This document shows, in pieces, positions 35,091-42,852 of a stretch of DNA of 64,000 nt; position 1 is the first letter of the stretch, and each line of letters starts with the position of its first letter. The translations under genes were made by a program, and so were the position numbers. A model generated the notes under the pieces. It saw only the letters and a program-made list of their open reading frames with translations. It did not search any database and had not been told where the DNA came from. Source of the DNA: Bauldia sp. (lineage in GTDB: Bacteria > Pseudomonadota > Alphaproteobacteria > Rhizobiales > Kaistiaceae). The stretch lies in the NCBI GenBank assembly GCA_026126025.1, contig JAHCJZ010000009.1, positions 62,001 to 126,000 on the forward strand, written 5' to 3'.

Positions 35091-36521
35091 TCAGGCGCCA
35101 CTCCGGGCCGCAAGAATGGCATCGGCCGCCCGGCCGGGGAGACCGCCATAGTCGGTGCGGAAGGCTGCCAGCCGCTCGGACGGTGCCGCCGTCGCGGCAA
35201 GCTCGGGCGCCGTTTCGGGGCCGTTGGCGTGGCGAACGAGTTCTGGGTCGATCTGCCCATCATAGAGCCAGCGCGCATAGGGGGACATGAAAACCGTCGG
35301 GACGCCGAGCGTGGCGGCTTCGAGCGCTGCGGCGGAATAGCCGGTCACCAGCATGTCGGCAACCAGCAGCGAAAAGGCAAGCGGACCGTGGTCGACGGCG
35401 AAGCTCGTGCCGGCCGCATGCGCTGCCGCTTCCACCTGCGCCCGACCGGCGGCCGAAAGGAAGGGATGCGGCCGCCAGATGCAATGGACCGGACCGAGAC
35501 CGCGGATCAGCGCCATGATCGGCGCAAGGTCGCCGACGACCTGCGGCGCCGCGACGACGACCGGACGGCCACCGCCGGTCGGCGGGGCCGCGACGGCCGC
35601 ATCGGCGGCCTCGTCGCCGAGCGCGAGCTGAAGGCGCGGCGGGCCGAAGGCAATGCCGTTCCGGCCCAGCCGCTCGCGCCGCCACAGAAGATGCGTCTGC
35701 GGCAGCACGTCATGGTGCGCATCGGGAAAGGGATGGTCCGGATGCTCGGGGTCCGCGCGCCGCAGCGCCCCGTGCTGAAGGCAGTAGACTGGGACGCCGG
35801 CGGCGCGGGCGACGGCGCAGACCGCCGCCGCAAACGCGTCGCCATGGTCGGTGAGGACGATCGCGGCCGGCCTGTGGGCGGCAAATCGGCCGGCAAGGAC
35901 GCCGCGATAGGCGACGAAATTGTCGAGGAGGCGCGTCATCCAAGCCAGAATGCTCCCGACGGGAACGGCCAGAAGCGGCCCAAGCGCGCCCGCCAGCTCC
36001 ACCGCGCCGGGAAGGGGCCACGCCAGACGGCGCCGCGGGGCGTCGCGGCGGATAGCGGCAAGTTCGGACCGCACGCCGCGAGCACCCGGCAAAGCGAGCG
36101 GACGCGCCCCGTCGGCATCGACGAAGAGCAGGCGGCTCGAACGGCCGCGCTCCCGCAGCGCCAGGCGCAGCGGGTCGGCGAGACCATGCAGCCCGCGCTC
36201 GGGGTCGACGGCGGAAACGGAGGAGAAGACGACAATGTCGCCGTCCTCCCACGCGCCGGCCAGCTTCGCCGCACCGCTGCTCGACCTGCGCACCAGCGCA
36301 CGCTCGCCGAAGAGCCGATAGGCGTGGAGCGCCAACCGCCCCCGGCCGGTGCCGATCTGCGTCCGCTTCCCGAGGAGGAGATGCTCAAGCGCCACGGTGT
36401 TGAGCGCATGGCAGAGAAACGGCCACACGAGCGCACCGTCGACAGCCCAGGCCGAGACGGCGTCATCCGACCAGCGACCGACCAGCAGGCGCTCCAGTCC
36501 CGTGATCCGTTCAAGCAACAC
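35091..36521 (-). CDS. GT-B-like surface carbohydrate biosynthesis protein
   Basis: A 476-residue protein. I start it at GTG 36521, which has aggt six bases upstream; the longer open frame to 36659 would translate through a genomic palindrome and is rejected. C-terminal features are those of capsule-type transferases: GVPVYCLQHGALRR, CIWRPHPFLSAAGRAQ and DMLVTGYSAAALEAATLGVPTVF. The N-terminal half contains ILTDHGD-like and LLFVDADGARPLALPG stretches. Likely a sugar-phosphate or sugar transferase in assembly of the surface glycan. Confidence 0.6.
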   Translation of the reverse strand: MLLERITGLERLLVGRWSDDAVSAWAVDGALVWPFLCHALNTVALEHLLLGKRTQIGTGRGRLALHAYRLFGERALVRRSSSGAAKLAGAWEDGDIVVFSSVSAVDPERGLHGLADPLRLALRERGRSSRLLFVDADGARPLALPGARGVRSELAAIRRDAPRRRLAWPLPGAVELAGALGPLLAVPVGSILAWMTRLLDNFVAYRGVLAGRFAAHRPAAIVLTDHGDAFAAAVCAVARAAGVPVYCLQHGALRRADPEHPDHPFPDAHHDVLPQTHLLWRRERLGRNGIAFGPPRLQLALGDEAADAAVAAPPTGGGRPVVVAAPQVVGDLAPIMALIRGLGPVHCIWRPHPFLSAAGRAQVEAAAHAAGTSFAVDHGPLAFSLLVADMLVTGYSAAALEAATLGVPTVFMSPYARWLYDGQIDPELVRHANGPETAPELAATAAPSERLAAFRTDYGGLPGRAADAILAARSGA

Positions 36522-36553
36522 GCCGCACCTGCCTCTGCCCGCGCGGTGTCTTA

Positions 36554-36602
36554 GAGCATGATCCGGAAAAGTGGATACCGGTTTTTCGAGAAGATCATGC
36601 TC
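36554..36602. repeat. Hyphomicrobiales-type palindromic intergenic repeat
   Basis: GAGCATGATC at 36554-36563 pairs with GATCATGCTC at 36593-36602; between them lie ggaaaagtggataccgg and a T-rich turn. Elements with this exact style (gagcatgatc-c-ggaaaagtgg) are scattered through Rhizobiales genomes as I recall them. It lies between hlyD-like and GT genes and may form a hairpin in RNA. Confidence 0.75.
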
Positions 36603-36673
36603 CAACGAGCCGATCTCCGCGCGCGTGCAAATCGGCGCGAAACCGCGCGCGACGGCCACTCCATCGCCGTCTC

Positions 36674-37993
36674 TCAGCGCTCGCGGAAGGTATGGGCGAT
36701 CTGGTCCTGAAGCGGCTTCAGGAGGAAGGAGATGACCGTGCGCGCCTCGGTTTCGATGAAGGCCTCGGCGACCATGCCGGGCACCACGTCGACATCGCCC
36801 AGCAGTGCCAGCTGGTCCGGCTCGAGCCCGATGCGCACGATGAAATACTCCAGCCCGGTGCGCGGATCGGTGGAGGTATCGGCGGAGACGGTGCGGATGC
36901 TGCCGGCGATCTCGGGCGTGCTGGTCACGTTGAAGGCCGGGAAACGGATGCGCGCCGGCTGGCCGACATAGAGCCGGTCGATCTCGGCGGGAGACACCCG
37001 CGCCTCCACGGTCAGCTGGTCGGCGACCGGCACGATCCGCATCAGCGATTCGCCGCCGCCGACGACGCCGCCCACGGTGTGGACGGAAAGCTCGTGGACG
37101 ACGCCGCCGGCCGGCGCGCGGATATCGAGCCGCTGCAGCTGGTCGATCACCGCCAGCCGCTGCTCGGAAAGTTCGAGGAGTTGCGCCTGCACATCGGTCA
37201 GCTCGCGCGACACGTCGGTGTGGACCCGCTGGTCGATCTGGAGGATCTGGACCTCGATCTCGGAGATCCGCCCGCGGGTCTGGGCGATGCTTGCTTCCAG
37301 GAGCCCCAATTCGCCCTGGAGGCGGGCGGAGTCACGCTCCAGCGCGGTGATCTGCGAGCGGGTGGCGAGCTGCTGTTCGCGCAGATTGTTGAGGACGACG
37401 AGCTCATTGCCGATCACCGCCACCTCGCCGGCCTTCGCCTCGATCTGGCGTTCGAGGCCGGCGATCTCCTCGTTGAGCTGGGCGATGCGTTCGCGCAGCT
37501 CGTTCTTCTCGCTCTCGCGCGAGGTCCGGCGGGCCTCGAACTGGCGAAGCTCGGCTTCGATGATGGCGTCGATATTCGGGCTGTCCGGCCGGCCCTGCAG
37601 GCTGGCCGGGAAGATCACCGCGTCCAGCCTGTCACGCTCGGCGACAAGCCGCGCCTGGCGGGCGGCGAACTCGTCGATGCGGTTGGTCAAGATCTCGGCG
37701 CGCGCTCCGATCTGTGTCGCGTCGAGGCGGATCAGGATCTCGCCGGCTTCGACCGCATCGCCTTCGCGGACATGGATTTCGGCGACGATCCCGCCGGTCA
37801 CGTGCTGGACGATCTTGGCGCTCGATTCAACCACGACCTGCCCGGACGCCACCACCGCGCCGGCAAGGCTGACAATCGACGCCAGCACGCCGAGGGCGAG
37901 GACAAGGAGGAGCAGCGTCGCAAAGCCCACCAGATTGAGCCGGCGGATGCTGCGCTCGGGCGGACGTTCGGCGGGGGCGGCGGCAACGCTCAT
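36674..37993 (-). CDS. Type I secretion membrane-fusion protein, HlyD/PrtE family
   Basis: A 439-residue periplasmic adaptor. It has a cytoplasmic start, one transmembrane helix (about residues 22-45, FATLLLLVLALGVLASIVSLAG), a lipoyl-like half (IVQHVTGGIVAEIHVREGDAVEAGEILIRLD), a long coiled-coil hairpin (about 95-290), then the second lipoyl half (LDIRAPAGGVVHELSVHTVGG) and a beta-barrel domain ending with ISFLLKPLQDQIAHTFRER, the classic HlyD C-terminus. ATG 37993 shares one base with the stop of the ABC gene. It links the inner-membrane ABC protein to a TolC-type pore encoded elsewhere. Confidence 0.93.
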   Translation of the reverse strand: MSVAAAPAERPPERSIRRLNLVGFATLLLLVLALGVLASIVSLAGAVVASGQVVVESSAKIVQHVTGGIVAEIHVREGDAVEAGEILIRLDATQIGARAEILTNRIDEFAARQARLVAERDRLDAVIFPASLQGRPDSPNIDAIIEAELRQFEARRTSRESEKNELRERIAQLNEEIAGLERQIEAKAGEVAVIGNELVVLNNLREQQLATRSQITALERDSARLQGELGLLEASIAQTRGRISEIEVQILQIDQRVHTDVSRELTDVQAQLLELSEQRLAVIDQLQRLDIRAPAGGVVHELSVHTVGGVVGGGESLMRIVPVADQLTVEARVSPAEIDRLYVGQPARIRFPAFNVTSTPEIAGSIRTVSADTSTDPRTGLEYFIVRIGLEPDQLALLGDVDVVPGMVAEAFIETEARTVISFLLKPLQDQIAHTFRER

Positions 37994-39714
37994 CAGCTCG
38001 GTCCGCGGTTGATCGGGGTCACCTTGGCCGATGCCGCCGGCGGCGGCGCGGGCTGCGGCTGGACGAGGACGCGGCGCAGGACATCGGCCCGGAAGCCGAA
38101 ATCCTTCTGCTCCCCGGCGGCAACATAAAGCACGAAATCGCACACCTCGGTCAGCGACGGCTGATGGGCGACCATCACGACCACCGCGCCGCGCTGCTTG
38201 GCCCGCGTCACCGCTTCGAGCAACGCCACCTCGCCCGGCCGGTCGAGATTGGCGCTCGGCTCGTCGAGCACGATCAGGAAGGGGTCGCGGTAGAGCGCCC
38301 GCGCCAGGGCGATGCGCTGGCGCTGGCCGGCAGACAGCACCTTGCCGGCCTCGCCGACCTCGGTGTCGTAGCCGCCGGGAAGCCTGAGGATCAGCTCATG
38401 CGCCCCGGCCGCCCGGGCGGCGGCGATCACCGCCTCGGAATCCGGCTTCTCCTCCATGCGCGCGATGTTGTCGGTGACGGTGCCGTCGAAAAGGTCGATC
38501 CCCTGGGCGAGATAGCCGACATGGCGCCCGAGGTCCTCCGGCCGCCAATGCTCGACCGAGGCGCCGTCGAGCCGGACGCTGCCGCCGGCGGCCCGCCACA
38601 CGCCGAGGAGGGTGCGGCAGAGCGAGGTCTTGCCCGAACCCGAAGGGCCGATCACCGCCATCGCACTGCCCGCGGCGAGCGAGAAATCGAGGCTGCGCAG
38701 GATCGGCCTGTCGCCGCGCGGCGGCGCCACGGTGAGAGTGCGCACTTCGAGCCGCTCGCGCGGCGGCGGGAGGACGGTGGCGGCCTCCGTCGGAGGAGCC
38801 GATTCCAGCACCCGGTCGAGGCGCCGGTAGCTCTGCCGGGCGGCGACGAAGGCCTGCCAGTTGCCGAGGGCGATCTCGATCGGCGCCAGCGCGCGCGCCA
38901 TCATGATCGAGGCGGCGATGATCGCGCCCGGCGTCAGCTCGCCATAGATCACCAGATAGGCGCCGAGGCCGAGAATGGCCGACTGGAGCGCGAAGCGGAT
39001 GACGCGGGAGAAGCTCTGGAGCGGCCCGACAACGTCGCCGGCGTGCGCCTGCGCCGCCAGGAAGACGTCATTGGTGGCGGTCCAGCGCTTCGCCACCGTC
39101 TCGGTCATGCCGAGAGCGACGATGGATTCGCTGTTGCGCCACCCGGTCTCGATCAGCGCGGCCCGGGTCAGCGCGCCCTCGGCGGCGAGCGCGGCGCTCC
39201 TGCGTCCCGACCGCTCGGTCACGAAAGCCATCGCGAAGAGAAGGAGGGTTCCGCCGAGCGCGACGCCGCCAAGCCAGGGATGGATGAGGAAGCAGATCGC
39301 GAGGAAGAACGGCACGAAAGGGACGTCCATCAGCGCGAGCGGGCCGGGGCTGACGAAGAAGCTCCGGAGCTGGCCGAGGTCGCGCGCCGGCTGGACGGCA
39401 TCCTTCTGCGACCGCGCCGCGATCGACAGGCCGATCAGGAGCTGCCAGATCGCCTTCTCGAGATAGGCGTCGAGGATGCGCGCGGAGCGGGCCATCAGCC
39501 GGCCGCGAATGATGTCGAAGACGCCCTGAAAGGCGTAGGCCACCACGACGAACACGGTGAGCCCGAGCAGGGTCGGCACGCTGTGGCTCGCCAGCACCCG
39601 GTCGTAAATCTGGAGCATGTAGAGCGGGCCGGCGAGCATCAGGATGTTCACCGCGGCGGAGAACACCGTCGCGCTGCGGAAAACGCGGCGGCAGCGCCTG
39701 AGCGCCTGCCGCAC
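37993..39714 (-). CDS. Type I secretion ABC transporter, PrtD family
   Basis: A 573-residue exporter from GTG 39714; aggaagga lies about ten bases upstream. A TTG at 39741 is an alternative, and the far ATG at 39930 is unlikely. Membrane domain (about 10-290, AVNILMLAGPLYMLQIYDRVL at the start) then ATPase: Walker A GPSGSGKTS near 355, Q-loop YLAQGIDLFDGT, signature LSAGQRQRIALARAL near 459, Walker B FLIVLDEPSANLD near 480 and the H-loop VAHQPS. No N-terminal peptidase domain, as in PrtD. It should export the RTX protease encoded divergently. Confidence 0.92.
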   Translation of the reverse strand: MRQALRRCRRVFRSATVFSAAVNILMLAGPLYMLQIYDRVLASHSVPTLLGLTVFVVVAYAFQGVFDIIRGRLMARSARILDAYLEKAIWQLLIGLSIAARSQKDAVQPARDLGQLRSFFVSPGPLALMDVPFVPFFLAICFLIHPWLGGVALGGTLLLFAMAFVTERSGRRSAALAAEGALTRAALIETGWRNSESIVALGMTETVAKRWTATNDVFLAAQAHAGDVVGPLQSFSRVIRFALQSAILGLGAYLVIYGELTPGAIIAASIMMARALAPIEIALGNWQAFVAARQSYRRLDRVLESAPPTEAATVLPPPRERLEVRTLTVAPPRGDRPILRSLDFSLAAGSAMAVIGPSGSGKTSLCRTLLGVWRAAGGSVRLDGASVEHWRPEDLGRHVGYLAQGIDLFDGTVTDNIARMEEKPDSEAVIAAARAAGAHELILRLPGGYDTEVGEAGKVLSAGQRQRIALARALYRDPFLIVLDEPSANLDRPGEVALLEAVTRAKQRGAVVVMVAHQPSLTEVCDFVLYVAAGEQKDFGFRADVLRRVLVQPQPAPPPAASAKVTPINRGPS

Positions 39715-40039
39715 GAGGGTCTGTTCCTTCCTGCCTGCCAAGCGAATTACACCGGGTGCCGTGCTGATCCTCCGCCACGGCGGATCAGGCGTTGATGCCG
39801 ATCGTCCCTGCCATCTCGCTCCCGGCACTTTACGGCTTTTCGCCGGGCGGTCGAAGGCTGCGGGTGCCGCCGCGCCAGAGGCGCTGGCGACGGCGGATGC
39901 GGAGACTAGGCATAAAAAATCCACATGCACGCACGATGAACGGCGTCACACCGCGAACATGGACCGCCCTCGGGCGCGGGTCTGGTGTTTGACCCGGCCG
40001 GAGGTGCGGCCGATGATGGCGGTTCCTCGCGGAGGACGC
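39715..40039. other. Divergent intergenic region between secretion genes and the protease operon
   Basis: About 325 bases with no supported gene. It should contain the promoters for the minus-strand ABC-HlyD pair and the + strand secreted-protein/protease genes. An A-rich stretch at 39911-39920 (cataaaaaat) is the only AT-rich spot; I cannot assign -35/-10 boxes. An in-frame extension of the ABC gene could cover part of it. Confidence 0.4.
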
Positions 40040-40576
40040 ATGGCGCTTCCCCGGTTGTGCCCGCTGCGGGCAGTCGTCGCGGTCCTCGCGCTGTGCGCCT
40101 TTCAGCCGGCGGCGGCGGACGGCAGGTCGCTGGCGAACCTGCCGCTGGAGGAGGTCGTGGCCCCGCCGGGGGGCGAACCGGGAAACGTCGTCACGCCGGC
40201 GATCGAGCGGTCCGGCGCGCCGGATATGATGGAACGCTGCCTCACCCGGCGGATTGTGGAGATGCCCTTGTCGATCAGCGCCAATAGCGGAGTCTCGATC
40301 AGCATCCGGTCCGACGCGGAGCTTCTCGGCAGCGAGGGCTGGTGGGGGGCCGCGGTTGCCGGCGCCGGTCCGGACCATCTCGTCAATCGCAGTAGCGACG
40401 TGCTCCGCACGCTGCTGCTGCCGCCGGGCACCTACGACATCTGGTGGCAAGTCGGCCCCGAAACGGCGCCGCAGCTCAAGGCGAGCGGCGTGGTCGTCGA
40501 ACCGGGCCGGATTACCGAAGTCATCATCACCGGCGAGACTTTGGGGTCTTCGGCTCCGGCTCGCCCGCTGCGATAG
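40040..40576 (+). CDS. Secreted protein of unknown function preceding the protease
   Basis: A 178-residue protein from ATG 40040, with ggagg five bases upstream. Signal peptide: MALPRLCPLRAVVAVLALCA, cleavage near AAADG (residues 26-30). The mature part is beta-rich and ends LLLPPGTYDIWWQVG and VVVEPGRITEVII, similar to small transthyretin-like or regulatory beta domains. It is the first gene of the operon containing the RTX protease, so it may be an inhibitor or accessory; no inhibitor motif was recognised. Confidence 0.6.
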   Translation: MALPRLCPLRAVVAVLALCAFQPAAADGRSLANLPLEEVVAPPGGEPGNVVTPAIERSGAPDMMERCLTRRIVEMPLSISANSGVSISIRSDAELLGSEGWWGAAVAGAGPDHLVNRSSDVLRTLLLPPGTYDIWWQVGPETAPQLKASGVVVEPGRITEVIITGETLGSSAPARPLR

Positions 40577-40721
40577 ACAGGGTTCGCGCAGGCGGACGGC
40601 GGCAATGCGCCGGGTTTGACGGCCCGGCCCGATGCAGATTATCCTGAGCGAAGGGAGCGCGTTCGGAACGCTTGCTGGCGGCCCGGACTTCATGTGTGCC
40701 GATCGGCCAGGAGAGAATCCG

Positions 40722-42776
40722 ATGAAGGCTTCCGGCTTCGACGACGCTTTCGCATTCCGGCTGCCCACCGACCAGGTCGGCGCGGACTATTTCGTGTTCC
40801 CCTCCGAGGGCGCCCCCGACGGCGCCGATGCGGGCGACAACGCCGCGGCGCGGGGGTTCTTCGCTCTCCACACCGAACCGGGCGGAAACGTCGTGAGCGC
40901 GTCGGATGACGCGGCAGCCCGGATCTTGCCGTCGCTGGCCGCCCTTTCCTCAGGCGACGCGCCGCAGGCGCCCAGGCTCGATACGATCGGCGCCTATTTC
41001 TCCTTTGAAGGCGACGAAGCCTCCCTTGCCACCGGCCCGAGCCCACGCGCGACACCGGCGAGTTCGGAAGGCACTGGTGCCGGCATCGTCAGGGCGGACG
41101 GGGTGGACCAGCCGCAATACAATGGCGACGGCAGCTCTGTGGTCAACAATGTGGCGGCGGTCGGCCTCTTCGCCCAGTATATCAACGGCGTCCTCGGCCC
41201 GACCAAATGGACGGGTTGGAGCGGGGGGGGCGAGATCTGGTACAGCGACCCCGATTCGGCAGCCGATTACGGCACCTATGGCGACCCGGGCGCGATGGTC
41301 GGATTGAGCCAGCTCACCGCGCAGCAGATGGTTGCTGTGCATTTCGCGCTCAACGCCACCATCTACACCCAACTGCCGGGCGCGGCGGGCTTCTCGGTCG
41401 AGGGCTTCACCAATCTGGGCGTCAACTATCAGGGCAGCGGTGACGGATATGCGGCAATCCGGCTGGCGAACTCATCCGCCCCGTCGTCGGCCTATGCTTA
41501 TTATCCAAGCAACAACACCACCGGCGGCGACGTCTTTTTCGGGCCGTCCGGGCGCCTCCCCAAGGCCGGCAATTACGACTGGCACACCATCCTGCACGAG
41601 ATCGGCCACGCGCTCGGCCTGAAGCACGGGCACGAGACCGGCGGTCCGGGCAATACGGCGCTGCCGTCCAACTTCGATTCCGTCGAGTTTTCGATCATGA
41701 CCTACCGGTCGTTCATCGGCGACAACACCTTCGACGGCTATAATTACGGGAGCACCAGCGCGCCGCAGACCTTCATGATGTTCGACATCTATGCGCTGCA
41801 ATATATGTATGGCGTCGACTACACGACCAATTCCGGCAACACCGTCTACAAATGGACGCCTGACAGCGGCAACACCTATATCAACGGCCAGCTGGCGATC
41901 GCCGCCACCGACCGCATCTTCCTGACCATCTGGGACGGTGGCGGCGTCGACACCTTCGACCTCACCGCCTACACCACCAATCTCGACATCGATCTCGGGG
42001 AAACAGGCTGGAGCAATTTCGGCACCCAGCTCGCCTATCTCGGCGGCGGACCGAACGGAGGTTACGCCCGCGGCAACGTGTTCAACCCGTTCTGGTGGGG
42101 CGATTTGCGGCCGGCGATCGAGCGGATTCTCGCCGGCTCCGGCAACGATACGCTCAAGGGCAACGCGGCCGACAATTACTTCCTCGGCGGTGCGGGCAAC
42201 GACACCATCTACGGCCTCGAGGGCAATGATGACGGCAATGCCGGGCCGGGCGATGACTGGATCGATCTCGGCATCGGCAATGACCGCATGTATGGCTGGA
42301 ACGGCAACGACACCATCTACGGCCGGGACGGCGCCGACAGGCTGATCGGCGACGCCGGCGACGATCTCCTCGACGGCGGCCCCGGCGACGACCGGCTCTA
42401 TGGCGGTTCGGGTAACGACACCCTCTATGGCGGCCCCGGACATGATTTCATCGACGGCTCGGGCGGCAACGACACCATCTACGGCGGCGCCGGCAACGAC
42501 CGCCTTCAGGGACGCCAGGGCGCCGACAGGTTCTTTTTCGAAGGCCCCGGCACCGGCGCCGACCGGATTTTCGGCTGGGAGGACAACATCGACAAGCTCT
42601 ACATCAAGTCGAGCTACGGCTTCGCCAGCGCGGCAGCGGTCGTCGCCGCGTCATATGCGTCGGGCAACAATCTCTTCATCGATCTCGGCGGCGGCAACAG
42701 CATCAATCTCTGGCAATACCTCGCCGGTGCGGGAACGTCGGTCAACGATATCCTCAACGACATCATCATCTACTAG
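40722..42776 (+). CDS. Serralysin-like RTX metalloprotease, type I secreted
   Basis: A 684-residue protein; ATG 40722 has aggaga about nine bases upstream and is preferred to ATG 40632. No signal peptide, as expected for type I substrates. Zinc motif HEIGHALGLKH at 292-302 (His292, Glu293, His296, His302) and Met-turn SIMTY with Met326 and Tyr328 mark peptidase family M10B. From about 470 to 605 run RTX nonapeptides (GSGNDTL, GGAGNDTIYG and similar). The C-terminal 80 residues, ending NDILNDIIIY, would carry the uncleaved secretion signal. The N-terminal 180 residues are a low-complexity propeptide-like region. Confidence 0.93.
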   Translation: MKASGFDDAFAFRLPTDQVGADYFVFPSEGAPDGADAGDNAAARGFFALHTEPGGNVVSASDDAAARILPSLAALSSGDAPQAPRLDTIGAYFSFEGDEASLATGPSPRATPASSEGTGAGIVRADGVDQPQYNGDGSSVVNNVAAVGLFAQYINGVLGPTKWTGWSGGGEIWYSDPDSAADYGTYGDPGAMVGLSQLTAQQMVAVHFALNATIYTQLPGAAGFSVEGFTNLGVNYQGSGDGYAAIRLANSSAPSSAYAYYPSNNTTGGDVFFGPSGRLPKAGNYDWHTILHEIGHALGLKHGHETGGPGNTALPSNFDSVEFSIMTYRSFIGDNTFDGYNYGSTSAPQTFMMFDIYALQYMYGVDYTTNSGNTVYKWTPDSGNTYINGQLAIAATDRIFLTIWDGGGVDTFDLTAYTTNLDIDLGETGWSNFGTQLAYLGGGPNGGYARGNVFNPFWWGDLRPAIERILAGSGNDTLKGNAADNYFLGGAGNDTIYGLEGNDDGNAGPGDDWIDLGIGNDRMYGWNGNDTIYGRDGADRLIGDAGDDLLDGGPGDDRLYGGSGNDTLYGGPGHDFIDGSGGNDTIYGGAGNDRLQGRQGADRFFFEGPGTGADRIFGWEDNIDKLYIKSSYGFASAAAVVAASYASGNNLFIDLGGGNSINLWQYLAGAGTSVNDILNDIIIY

Positions 42777-42852
42777 CCCACAGTGCCGTGCCGCCCCGCG
42801 GGGAACATCCGAACACGACCGCGGCTTGGCGGCAGCCGGATAGGCTGAGGTC

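Noticed and set aside
36554-36602. The palindrome as a rho-independent terminator
   Set aside because: The stem is split by a 29-base loop and has no T-tract after it; it fits a dispersed genomic repeat better.
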